A stretch of DNA of 64,000 nucleotides. It comes from Tubiluchus corallicola. Lineage: Eukaryota; Priapulida; Priapulimorpha; Priapulimorphida; Tubiluchidae. Each line of letters begins with the position of its first letter. Within the stretch, counting starts at the first letter, position 1. The position numbers and the translations under genes are program-made. The stretch covers positions 135,128 to 199,127 of the forward strand of contig JAQGDQ010000430.1 in NCBI GenBank assembly GCA_030141605.1, read 5' to 3'. Below are positions 11,837 through 28,110 of the stretch, one piece after another. The notes under the pieces were generated by a model, which worked only from the letters and a program-made list of their open reading frames with translations, had not been told where the DNA came from and ran no database searches.

Positions 11837-12404
11837 GTCGCTTGCGTACAAGGCCACAGGATTGATCTAAAACCCTTGATGCACAAATACTACGCGTAAA
11901 TTGTCAGGATCAATAATTTCAGTTTGTTACATTTGCTAGTGCGATGAGCGTATTTACTCTTTTGCTGCGTGTGTTTTCGTCTGCAGAGTTCGCCACCCAC
12001 TGCTATGTTTCTGCTTTCATGTAATACAGTATTTCGACATTTGCCTTCTCTAAAACGAGTTTTGGATTAAGTAGATATTTTCTAGATATCAATTCTATTT
12101 TAGTTCTGCATCGTCTGAACTTTTGTAAGTTTGGAAATTAGCATATCGACTTTGTGTAAATTCATTAAGTTGGATTCGAACAAATTAACTTCACAGTGTT
12201 GTGAAAGAATATCTATATATATATATATATAAATAGCCACTGAAACAATTCTCTGTTCAATTTCTGTAACTGTAAATTATATGGATTGATTGTAAAACTG
12301 TATTAACGTAGGCGTACATAGCTATGTCAGATGCAAGAATATAGGGGCATAAACCTAATAATAAGAGTTACTAGTATAACTCGCAATACACCAATATACG
12401 ACAA
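11837..12404. other. unannotated stretch
   Basis: No gene recognised. A short (AT)n run lies at about 12213-12232. Confidence 0.4.
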
Positions 12405-12512
12405 AAAATGTCATCCTGATCGCCCACAAGTGCATTTAGGTGCGAAGTTAAGCAGTTCCAAATTTAGAAGCTAAATGGATGTGTGACCGTAGAAAATCTG
12501 CTTATGAGTGCC
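12405..12512 (+). pseudogene. 5S rRNA-like relic
   Basis: Read on the plus strand, ATCCTGATCGCCC resembles the 5' third of eukaryotic 5S rRNA. GCGAAGTTAAGCAG resembles its box A (GGAAGCTAAGCAG), and AAATGGATGTGTGACCG resembles its box C (CTTGGATGGGAGACCG), in the right order and roughly the right spacing. Many substitutions mean it is not a working 5S gene. It could be a 5S pseudogene or the head of a 5S-derived (SINE3-type) retroposon; only one copy is seen here. Confidence 0.5.
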
Positions 12513-12589
12513 AGTGCTTCATTTCTGTTCACCTGCTCGCTGAGAAAAGAAGTGGGCATATCTGAATGTCGATTTTCAAGGATGTCGTG

Positions 12590-12993
12590 CCTTTTACTAC
12601 TGGATTGCAGCTGGGGATGTGTCAAACTGTCAAAAAAACTACTGTAAACATCTGAAACAGCTCAATTGTGACGTAGTGCGCACGATCGAGAGCGTCGAAC
12701 ACGATCGGCAAACTTTTTAAATTTGAATCTTAAACTTAAAATTTGTTTTGTTTTTTGTTTTTCCTTCTGAATGTTGTACAGTAGCACTGTACTTCAATTT
12801 TCAGTTTTGCAAACACTCGCCGCACATTCATGAAATGTTTCTGCTGTTTAAAATCAAGTTCAGTTATAATAATGTTATCACTAGGTGGCCTCGCCTGCCG
12901 TTAATGTAGTTTTTGACCTATTATTTAATTAAATTTATACACTCACTTCAAAAGATAGTGTTAGATATGAAAAATCGTTGTGTTTTCCTTTAA
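12590..12993 (-). mobile_element. TTAA-flanked MITE, truncated copy E
   Basis: On the minus strand, starting at 12993, the sequence begins TTAAAGGAAAACAC, then GATTTTTCATAT, then ACGGCAGGCGAGGCC, then GAAAATTGAAGTACAGTGCT. All of these match the family at 18121, 21497, 25188 and 43285. Similarity fades after about 12620 and no second terminal repeat is found, so the 3' half is lost or replaced. A (CT)n tract begins 34 bp beyond its 5' end. Confidence 0.7.
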
Positions 12994-13023
12994 TTATTAC
13001 CAATACTATTCTGAGTACTGGGG

Positions 13024-17917
<4,894 letters not shown>

Positions 17918-18080
17918 CAAAAATACCACTAACCACCTCCACCAGAATGTCACCAAAACCACCACCACCACCACTACGACCGCCACCACTCAACAACAAC
18001 ATAACACATCAACAGCAACAACAGCAGCAACAGCAGCAACAAGAATAACAATAACAACAATAACAACAACAATAATCACA
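17918..18080. repeat. CCA/CAA/CAG/AAT trinucleotide-rich tract
   Basis: About 160 bp of degenerate ACC, CAA, CAG and AAC repeats (ACCACCACCACCACC, then AACAACAGCAGCAACAGCAG, then AACAATAACAACAATAAC). It lies 40 bp upstream of a MITE copy. Confidence 0.85.
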
Positions 18081-18120
18081 CTAACATGCAGTTTATCTAG
18101 TAAGAGCCAAAAGCCTGAAT

Positions 18121-18723
18121 TTAAAGGAATACAAGATGATTTTTGTTCGTTTAGGCTCGGTTTGGCAAAAAAGTATGCATTTCGGGAGCAAATGGAAACG
18201 CGAAAACGCTTCTGTTAATCAAACAATAAGCCAAAAACTTGCTTAACGGCAGGCGAGCCCAATTAATGATGACATCACAACTGAACATAATTTTCAAAAG
18301 TACAAACATTCCACAAGCATGTTGCACGTGTTTGCAAAAGCGAAAATTGAAGTACAGTGCAACTGTAGAACATTCAGTGTAATATACTAAAACTCAGCAA
18401 ATTTTAAGTTTAAAATTCAAATTTCAAGTTTAACTCTATGTTCGTGCATGAGTTCTCCAACTTGTGCACTACGTCACAAATGAACTGAGAGAACTGTTTT
18501 TGTGCAATGCATTTCTGAGATTTAGGCGGTAGTGCCCATCAAACTAGCGAATACTGGAATGTTGTAAGAGCGAAAAAGTAGCCGCGCGAAAGTATTTATT
18601 GCTATTCTGTTGTAATGATTCTTTCACGTACGTCATTCTTGAAAAAAATACGGTCCCTTTCAGTATTTTGTAAGACAGGTCGTTTTGAGCTACAGTTTAA
18701 GACGAGGTCCAATTTTCCTTTAA
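18121..18723 (+). mobile_element. TTAA-flanked MITE, copy A
   Basis: About 603 bp bounded by TTAA on both sides. The left end reads TTAAAGGAATACAAGATG and the right end reads CCAATTTTCCTTTAA, so the ends are imperfect inverted repeats. The body shares blocks with copies B-E: ACGGCAGGCGAGCCCAA, GTTGCACGTGTTTGCAAAAG, GCGAAAATTGAAGTACAGTG, GTGCATGAG, then GGTCGTTTTGAGCTACAGTT near the end. It has no coding capacity, so it would need an outside transposase. TTAA at both edges suggests a TTAA-targeting superfamily such as piggyBac, but TTAA could also be part of the inverted repeat. Confidence 0.8.
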
Positions 18724-21496
18724 TTAATAACATAAAAATCTACGTTCACTTATGCATTTGACATCCTCCAAACTCCAAACTGCCAACACTTGGTGATCCT
18801 AAAAAGCAGTCCCACACAAAATTCATGCAAGTGAACGAAGTGCATCAAGACCTGTAATTATGGTGTCACCCTTAACTCCCTCCCCACCCACCAGCTACAA
18901 TCAAACTGACTCAAAACACGCTATTTCTCGAACGCGTTCCTTACAATGGGGGGAATTAGCAGCAGTTTGTTAGAGAATGGACAACAGCAAGGAGTTTATA
19001 TTCCCTTGCGGGTCCCACGAGGATAATTATTGACCCAGCATTGACCACCGGTGCGGAATGTAAAAGAACAGTGGTGGTTAGGAAATAGGCTTATCTTTAC
19101 AACCTGGGAATTGCTTGAATGCCTTATAATTCTGCAACAATGATAATTAAATGGATATTCTAATTCATCTAGTCACGACTGGAGCGTGAAACCTACTCTG
19201 GATAACGTGGAATAATGTATTACCCGTTAACAATTTGCAAAATAAGTGGTATTTTTTTTTTATTTAAGACCTTACGCCAAGGTTCACCTGATGTCACATG
19301 CCCTGCCTTCTAATCTTCGTAATTAGAAGTTTATAGTTCATAGTTTATTAGAGCCATGAACGCTTAATCACTGTTGTAACGACCTGGTCTTCTCTTACGA
19401 TATGGAGGGCATCCTACACGAGTTTCCGGAAAGCCTCTTCAAGCATAGTCGATGGTAGCTGGGGGTACACCATCAGAAGAAGTTTGCATATGTAACACAT
19501 GGATAGCTAACCAATTCACAGAAAAGTTCGTATGATAAATATTAACACTTAAAGACAACTATCTTTTTAATTAATTAATATGCTTATCTTATTGTAAGGT
19601 AGTTATTACTTATACACTTTGTCTTTCAAAGACAAAGAAATACTTTGTATTCCTATTATCTTTGTAACGAAAGGACTTTTGTATCAGTTTTGCTATCTGT
19701 CCAAAGGTTGTAAAATAAACATGTTTAAACTAAACACTAACTCAAAATATTACGGTTTCAAAATTATACTAAGAACATAACATAAGCAATACAACAAACG
19801 TTACCGTTACAACACGGATTACAATACAAGTTCACAAAACACAATACAATTACAGCAAATAAATATATTTGAATTTATTTTTAAGCTGAGTTTATTTCAG
19901 AATTTCTTCCATATAAAGTAATTAAAACAGTAGTAAAACAGAAATTAAAAGCATATTGAAGAAAAGGTACAGATCTATACAAAAGTTAATAAAAGCACAG
20001 ACTCGCAATGCCTAAACGATACACGTATCGGCTGCAATTATACATAAACACCGTCAGTAAAACATTTTGTAAAATTGTTGAAGTCTATACAAGTTAGATA
20101 TTTTTTAATTAACTGTGGTAACTAGTTGAATTAACCTCAAAAGAGCAATCTTAGTAAGCGCGTGGTTTAAATGGTTACTTGTGGGCGCAGATGTCGCTGA
20201 CATGATTTTATTTTACTGAAAATTATTTTATTTAATTATTTAAGTCTCATAAAACGAAGGTATTTTAACTTGTTTGTATTGCTTGGGACTTTTATGGCCA
20301 GGAAACGAAAGTATATTTTTGCGTCAAATTTATATACGGCACAATTAGCATATTCAAGGGTGGAAATATTTTAACAGAGGTTCTTCTGAACCTGTTAGCT
20401 AATCCTTTTAATTTTCTATTGCTTTTTCTCTTCAAACGTACATCTGTTGCATATCAGGTCCGTTTCTTAATGAAATACTGTTTAAAACAATATGCACCAA
20501 GTGAAATTATGACCGTTGCCATTAAACTAATGTTCTAAATTATTTTAGTCTTATCCATTGTGAGCATAACTCATAAATTAATTTCTTCTGCTGCGCTCAT
20601 AGCACTGTAATGCATTGTTAATTAGTAATATTATTACTTTTACTTTTGTATGTGCTAAATGGATGAATAAATAAAGTTAAATGTAAATTTAAAATAAAGG
20701 GATTTTTCCACTTATTTGCCTGCTTACGCGGTGTTTGAAATTTAAATGGAACGATAGCTTCATTTTATTTATTTTCAAACAAAGTTTATTTTTGAATAAG
20801 ACATTTACACATTGAATGAAATATATTGAATGAGACATTTACACATCATATGAGGTCAATATCTACATGAAAGAACAGTTACAGAAAGCAGCCTTAACTT
20901 CGAGTCTCGCCTCCTTTTTTTGAGTTTGGATGTTCTTTATGCACGCAGGCAACTTGAGAACTCTAACAGAAGAAAACCCTGGCAGCTTAGATGTTGTGAA
21001 GCAAGTCACATTCGCATCTCAAGAGTGTCAGGATAAAATAACATCGCATTCCAGCACACAATAGCGCTTTCTCTCGAGTGCCTGTTGGCCAAACCAACTA
21101 ACTCCAAATTACGCCTGAATTTGAAATGTCTGCGAGCTCCATTGAGTTAACTAACAAAATCCAAATCTAAAGTGTTTTGCCAAGACACAGTGGGACTGTT
21201 GTTGAGGGGGAGAATAGGCCTGGAATAACACAATGGCTCAAGTTGCTTAAGGGAATGCCTATAGCCTGGCTTAAAGCTTGGGTAAGGTTGAAGACAAGCG
21301 TTGCAATATTAACGAATGGTGATAAATGATGTGGCTAAACAAACATAGAATGAGCTGAAATTATCGCAGTAATTATAAGATAATGGAGACGTGATGATTG
21401 TCGTTCTTATCTTCTTAACAATCATCACCTTGTAAGCGGCAGAAAAAAGATCTAGAAACAACCTCTTACAGTCTCACTTTAATTACTTTCTTATTC
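18724..21496. other. unannotated AT-rich stretch
   Basis: No gene recognised. A 21-bp hairpin-like CTTTGTCTTTCAAAGACAAAG sits near 19618. AATAAA-rich segments at about 19715 and 20670, with a TTTAAACTAAACAC word at 19722, look like old non-LTR 3' ends but lack coding support. A short duplication of GACATTTACACAT occurs at about 20802 and 20835. Confidence 0.35.
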
Positions 21497-22132
21497 TTAA
21501 AGGAAGACAGGATGATTTTTCATATACTGTTCTATGTTATAGTCCGATAAAAAGTATGATCTTAACGCAGTTAATACTGTAAAAGCGTTTGTGATAATTA
21601 AGTAATAGATTAAAAACTTAATTAACGGCGGACGAGCCCAACTATTGATGACAAATCAAAAACTGACATAATTTTCAACAGCAAAAATATTTCACGTGCG
21701 TGTTGCACCTGTTCGCGAAAGCGAAAATTGAAGTACAGTGCTACTCAGAAGTAAGATATTCAGTGTGTTGTACTAAAACTAGGCAAGTTTTAAGATAAAA
21801 ATTCAAACTTCAAATTTTAAGCAGTGCTCACGCATGAGCTGTCGAACGTTTGCAGTTCGTCACAAACTAACACGTCTGAACTGAGAGGTACAGCATCTGT
21901 TTTTGTGGAATGCGTTTCCGAAATTCTGGCGCTAGTGCCCGTCTAATTAGCGAATGACGAAATGCATGTAACAGCGAAGAGCTACGTAGTGACGCAAACG
22001 TGAAATTACGATTGTGTGATAACAATCTTTCACGTAAGTGATTTTTGAAAAAAAAATAGTATGTTTTTTCAATATTTCAAGAGTAAATATTTTTTAACTT
22101 ACAGTTTAAGATTTGGACTGGTTTTGCTTTAA
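21497..22132 (+). mobile_element. TTAA-flanked MITE, copy B
   Basis: About 636 bp, from TTAAAGGAAGACAGGATG to GGTTTTGCTTTAA. It shares ACGGCGGACGAGCCCAACTA, ATTTTCAACAGCAAAAATAT, GCGAAAATTGAAGTACAGTG, CTCACGCATGAGCT and TTACAGTTTAAGATTTGGAC with the other copies, and is closest to copy D (43285). There is no transposase. Confidence 0.82.
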
Positions 22133-23739
22133 AATAATAGTAGCTTTTCTTGAAGGATTTTAAGGTTCTGTCTTTAGTAAGGTGCTGACACGACTTTAAC
22201 TCTGGTTGTTCTAGTCGTTCAACTCTAATTTAGCAGGTCTAGCATCGAACATAGCATTCAGTGGCAGAACCATGCTTAATGTAAAGGGTTATGGCAGGAC
22301 TGAGACTTAGGTAATCAAAACGGATCATCCTTTAACCTCTAAAATGAAGTACATGCAGAGATATCTCATCCAATTTTGGATACATCATCATCCCTCATAG
22401 AGACAAGTGGTCGGGGGAGGGAGAGAAAATAGACAGAAAAAGCTTCCCCGAAATCAATTTTTCTTTTGGTCATCCATCCATTAAACTCTGCACAGCGCAG
22501 CTTAACTTTTGGTCGCTGAGAACACACAACGTAACCATTCGCTTAATCCTCATTTATTTTTACTGTCTTTTCCTCATAACTAAGTCTTATGTGCCCTTCC
22601 GTTTCAATTGTAGTTTATCTTAAATTTTGTTCTTCGCAATCATATTGATTTAGAAAATGTCTCGCTTTTAATGATTAAAGCAAAAATATTTACGAAGTTC
22701 TTCGTCCTATTTAGAATGTCCAGAGCGAAGATAAAATATTTGCAAAGCAAATAAGCGTCTTATTTAAAATGTCAGGAATAAATAAATTGTTACCTAATGT
22801 GGTAAATGAGTGAAGCAGAATTAATGTAAACATATTTTGACATTCTTACGTACGTTTTGACAATTAAAAAAAGAGTACTTCAACTGAGTAAACCGATTAA
22901 AATTTCAGGCTGAAGGAGTCCCAAATTGCATATAGAGTAATGTTAATATAACTGTTTGTGGCGTGTTACTATAGCGCAAAATTGTCGAACTGCTTAAAGC
23001 ATCACGCGACAGTTCAGTCGTATAATTTCTGTGACTTGTAAATAAAAAATGCCCCTCTGTTTGATATAAGGTTGCATCACTGTTTAAGATGTACATGTAT
23101 CAGTTAATATAAGGTCGTTGCCCTCAATAAACACAATTAGCCCTAAATGAAAAAATTGAAATTGTAAATGCTTATATTTCGGAAGATACACTAAAACATT
23201 ATAGAGTTTGCCCTAATATAGTACATACGCAATATGAAGTTGTGAACATGCAACGCATTTTGATTTGTAATTTATAAAGTTTGTGTCAAGAGCTATTTCG
23301 ATTGTAGAGTACAACTGAATTAAGTTAATATCCTCCATTATTGTCAGACCTGCTGGAAGTGCATGTTACTTGTAAAGTGATCCTTGCTTGGTAGGAAGGT
23401 CCCCTCGCACGCAATTTAAATATTCGCCATTTAAATGACAATAAAACAAAGGACCCTGCAGCTGAGTTGACGGTAAAGATACTTTGTCACGGATTCGCAA
23501 AATTTGGTGTCGTTCATGCTTCTTATTTATGCAGCCCGACTGGGGATTTGTGCAGTTCCCTGGTGGGTTAATCAACCAGCTGCCCAAGCAGCTACGTCAT
23601 GTGTAGATTGTAAAGCTTTTCTATGGCTATAGAAAGCACCGTAGTCTTCTATGTAGTATTTGCCGCGTTAACTAAATACAGTTAAGGCAAGTATTCAACC
23701 GTTGCAGAGGTTTACTAATTTTGCCATTATCAATACTAA
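22133..23739. other. mostly unannotated stretch
   Basis: A two-copy direct repeat of about 50 bp lies at 22681-22785: AAAATATTTACGAAG...TATTTAGAATGTC is followed by AAAATATTTGCAAAG...TATTTAAAATGTC. Nothing else is recognised. The small frames at 22905-23096 and 23366-23587 have no family features. Confidence 0.4.
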
Positions 23740-24300
23740 AATGTGAAACAAAGCCTTCTCAACTTTTACAAATCTAAAACAATGCTCTTTACTCCTTGAA
23801 AACAGATCGAGAATGTGAAACAGTGTTTTCACATTTCACTGTTTTCTAACAAATCTAGATTTTGAAACAATGCATTTCAATATTCTTGCAGATCTAGACT
23901 TTGAAAAAGTGTATTTCAATCTTTCTTAAAAATCTGCACTTTTAGCAATGCATTTCAATCTTTTTACAAATCTAAAAACAATTCGTTTCACTCGTTTTTT
24001 ACAAATTTAGATATTAGACTTAGAAATATTTTTTACAAAAATAGATTAACATTTTAAATTTTGATAAATGGCTAGTCTACGGTTTTAAAAGCTAATTTCT
24101 AGATTTGTAAAAAAAGTGTGAAGTTCGTTATTTCAAAGTCTAAATTTGTAAGAACAGAGTTAAAGACACTGTTTCACATTCGCAATTTAAAAAAAAGAGT
24201 TAAAGGCATTGTTTCAGGTTCTAATTTGTTTGAAAAGAGTAAAAAGTATTGTTTTCCATTCTCTATTTGCAGAAAAGAAATGAAAAACATTGTTTCATAG
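23740..24300. repeat. foldback of ~45 bp tandem units (inverted arms)
   Basis: The left arm (about 23740-24020) is a degenerate tandem array of ~45 bp units on the pattern TTTGAAACAATGCATTTCAA, then TTTACAAATCTAGA. The right arm (about 24085-24300) carries the same units in reverse complement (TCTAGATTTGTAAAAAAAG, then GTTTCACATTCGCAATTT). The arms are separated by about 60 bp of unrelated AT-rich DNA centred near 24050. Units within each arm differ by 10-30%. It contains no coding region. Confidence 0.75.
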
Positions 24301-24859
24301 TCATGATCCTGGAATATTTTAATCAGAAAATATTTAAAATTGCTTTATAAATGATTTCTAGCAGTTCTGTGTGGTTCTCTAGCAATGTTGATAAATATAT
24401 TTTAAAAATCATGCCCAAAATTTGCATTTGCAAAAGTCCTTTGTGTCTTATTATCAAGGTCTATAAGGCTTAGATATAATTGAGCACATGGACGCACCTT
24501 GTCAAAGATTTTTATCAGACTTACGTTAATTTTCAAGACGCCTGCAAGTTGAACCGCATCTTAATTGCTGCAGTGGAGTAAGAGTTATCTTTACCTTGCC
24601 GACATGACCTGTTAGACGGCTTCCGTCAGTTAGTGGCTTCCCGGGTCGTTTCCTGCAGAAGTAGTGGTTTCCTGTGGTGAGAGCCCTGGTGTGAACTTGG
24701 CTTTGATTGATACAGTGCCGCCGAAATGACAGGCGGGCTTTCAAGAGGTAGCACAGCGGGACAAAATCATAAAATGTTGTCTTTCCAGCAGTTTCTGTCC
24801 GTGAAAGTTCATAGCATCTCTTCAAGACTCGAGTTCTAGAAACTTTCTATAATCAGTGA
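24301..24859. other. unannotated stretch
   Basis: No repeat structure seen. The minus-strand 99-codon frame (24825-24526) lies in GC-richer sequence but has no recognised domain. Confidence 0.35.
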
Positions 24860-24933
24860 CGATCATCGTCATCATCATCGTCGTCATTATCATCATCATC
24901 GTCGTCATCGTCATCATCATCATCATCATCATC

Positions 24934-24983
<50 letters not shown>
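24860..24983. repeat. (CAT)n trinucleotide microsatellite
   Basis: About 124 bp of CAT/CGT repeats. The left half has several ATCGTCGTC interruptions and the right half is almost perfect ATC. The minus-strand poly-Asp frame is a by-product. Confidence 0.95.
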
Positions 24984-25187
24984 TGTCAATTGTCATTGCC
25001 TTTACCAAGTCCTCAACGACCACTAGGAGGCTTAGAGCTTCTTCAATGGTCACCTCAGTCGCTCATTGTCTCGTCTTAATGAGGGTTAACTTGATAGTGA
25101 TCTAGAGTCCGGTTCCACCACAAACATTCGAAACAAAGATTTGGAAGGAATAATTATCGTGTAATAGAGATCATATTTATTAAAAAG

Positions 25188-25800
25188 TTAAAGGAAAACA
25201 TTATGATTTCTTTGTATCATACCTCATTTTGAAGTACGGCAAAGTATACATTTAAGACCGAAGAATGAAAAAACTGCTTCTGATAATTAAATATTAGGTT
25301 AAAAACTTTTTACTGCAGGCGACATCCAACTAGTGATGACATCACAATTGAACATAAATTTCAACAGCAGAAATATTCCACGAGCGTGTTGCACGTGTTT
25401 CCGAAAGCGAAAATTGTACAGTGCTATTATGTGATGCCAATGTGCAAAAATTAATTTAAGTTTAAAATTCCAATTTCAAATTTATCGTTGTGCTCACGCA
25501 TGAGCTTTCGGACATATATACTGCGTCACAATTGAACACTTGTGAACGAGAGGTACAGCACCAATTTTTTTGTACAACACGTTTCCGAGCTGCAGGCGCT
25601 AGTGCCCATCTAACTAACGAATACTGGAATGTTGTAAGAACGAGGAGTTAGCCGGTCGAACGAGAAATTTTGTTTCCGTGGAAATGATTCTTTCACGGAA
25701 GTCGTTCTTGAAAATATAGTAGGCTTGCGTCCCCTTTTAGTATTTTATGGGGCAGATCGTTTTGAACTATAGTTGAAGATTGTGTCCAGTTTTCCTTTAA
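25188..25800 (+). mobile_element. TTAA-flanked MITE, copy C
   Basis: About 613 bp, from TTAAAGGAAAACATTATG to CCAGTTTTCCTTTAA. In this copy the ends are the best matched inverted repeats: TTAAAGGAAAAC pairs with GTTTTCCTTTAA perfectly over 12 bp. The body shares GTGTTGCACGTGTTTCCGAA, CTCACGCATGAGCTTTCG and TTTTGAACTATAGTTGAAG with copies A, B and D, with a deletion near 25420. No ORF. Confidence 0.85.
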
Positions 25801-27061
25801 TTGTTGGCTGAAATGATAAAATGTGAAATACTAGAAGGCATTGAAAAGTGGTTTGTGTTTAAACCAATTTATATAGCATTTACAGTAACGCATCGTTACG
25901 TAAGAAATGGGGCGTCGGCACTCTTGCTGACACAGCTTGCGCCCTCTCCAATAGCTTCCGCTTACTCCACCCACTAACAGGAAATGGACTACTCTCGCCC
26001 CTGGTTCCCACAGCTTCTCTTTCGACTGCTCCTCCTAGGACAGGAAGTGGTTTCCTCTTTCACCTTACTTGTTGAACGTGTTACGAACGTCAGTAGCGTC
26101 CTGTTAAAAAAGAGGTGTCAAACAACCGTCGGTTAAATGTTTAAACTTTAATTCATTCGTTATTTAAAATGCCTTTATTAATCACAGCGACTGGATGCAT
26201 CAAAGAGAGATAATACTACTTTCTGCTCTTAGAATAGCTTACATGTACGTGTGTATTGTAAGATAAAAAGTAGTGTAGTTAATGCATGTACGTAGCACAT
26301 ATATACAATTATGATATGTAGCACAAAGAATGCTTAAAACCTGTCAATCAACGAGTTACCATTTTGAAATGGTACATTAAAACTGATTTGTTATCATTGT
26401 TAGTACACAGCAGACGAACAAAACGCGTAATAGATACTATAACGTATTCACAACGCGATTGCTAAAAGCCGTACAGAAGTATCAAAACGCTCTGTCTGTT
26501 ACAGACACGCAATTGTAATTTTTAAGTAGCTTATACGACCATTTACCGATGAATTGAAATAAAGTTAAATCTCGTAATGTTTTTGCATTTTTGGTCCTAA
26601 TAGCGCCCTCTAGAAGAAGAAATATCCATATAAAAATAACTATTAAATATAACAACATAAATGTAAGGAGATACACGCAACTAACCTTCTGGGCACCTGA
26701 AGTATAATATAATTTTTTTGGTTTTTGCCACTAATTTCAATCAAAAATATTCTTATATTATTATTCTTTAACTTTCTGTTTAAAGGATTATCACATTAAA
26801 TTAAGTCCTACTATTCTATTCATTAAAAAGGTTATTTACTGACGTTGCCTGTGGGTACCTATGTGGTGTCTCTGATTTCTACTGCACTCTGGGTGCATTC
26901 ATCAAGGATATGTCTCTAGCCTATGTACATTACCATGTCGAGTCACTCAGAGCACACACATTTCGCCTGCGAATAATAACAAATCCTGAGGTTGTGTCAA
27001 TAAGCGGCTCGTTTTACTGTGTTTGGACAAAACCTTAGCTGATGATAGATAGACACGTGCT
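25801..27061. other. unannotated stretch
   Basis: No gene recognised. The region includes TAGCGCCCTCTAG (26603-26615), a short palindrome-like motif. The minus frame at 26482-26676 is hydrophobic by composition but unrecognised. Confidence 0.4.
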
Positions 27062-28110
27062 GAAGCCTGCCACCCGGGATGTAGGTGAGAATTGTCAATA
27101 TGGATGCTGGAGATTGTCACTCGGGATCATAGCCATGGAGGTGAGAATAGCCAACATACGTGTTGGAAATTGCCACCCTGGATCAGAGCCATGGAGGCGA
27201 GAATAGCCAACATACATGTTAGAAATTGCCACCCTGGATCAGAGCCATGGAGGCGAGAATAGCCAACATACGTGCTAGAAATTGCCACCCTGGATCAGAA
27301 CCATGGAGGCGAGAATAGCCAACATACGTGTTGGAAATTGCCACCCTGGATCAGAACCATGGAGGCGAGAATAGCCAACATACGTGTTGGAAATTGCCAC
27401 CCTGGATCAGAGCCATGGAGGCGAGAATAGCCAACATACGTGTTGGAAATTGCCACCCTGGATCAGAGCCATGGAGGCGAGAATAGCCAACATACGTGTT
27501 TTAGATTTCCACTTTGGACGACAGCCACAGATGTGACGCTAGTCAAGTCTTGTCTCTAGTCTACATACTTGAGATTGCCACTCTGGATGACTTGACATGA
27601 AAGTGACACTAGTCATCATGTATGTTTGAGACTGCTACCCAGGCTGACAGCCATGTATGTGAGAATTATCAACAGACATGTTAGTGGCCGCTGTGGAGAT
27701 GACACTGGTCAACACGCATGTTGAAAATTACCACTTTTGATATTAGCCATTAAGATAAGAAAAGTCAACATAGATCTATATAGTTGGAATTGCCACACTT
27801 GATATCAGCTGTGGAGGTGACATTAGTCAACGCGCATGTTGGAGATTGCCACATTTGATGTTACCTATTAAGGCTAGAAAAGTCAACTTATGTAGTGGGG
27901 ATTGCCACACTGACAGTCATGTAGGTGTGAATAGGTAACCGGTATGTTGGAGACTGCCACACTGAATAACAGCCACAGGAGTGATACTGTTCGACATACA
28001 CATTGGAGATTGCCACGCAGGCTAACAGCTAAGGATGTGACACTGTTCGACATACATATTGGAAATTGTCATGCTGGAAAACAGCCAAGAAAGTGACACT
28101 GAGAATAGTA
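27062..28110. repeat. 56 bp minisatellite, homogeneous core and decayed flank
   Basis: The unit contains GAGCCATGGAGGCGAG, AATAGCCAACATACGTGTT and GAAATTGCCACCCTGGATCA and is 56 bp long. About six units from 27150 to 27500 are nearly identical. To the right (27510-28110) about ten further units are recognisable by GCCAC-x-TTGGAGATTGCCAC-like words but are highly diverged in sequence and length. The left edge (27062-27150) is moderately diverged. Confidence 0.92.
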
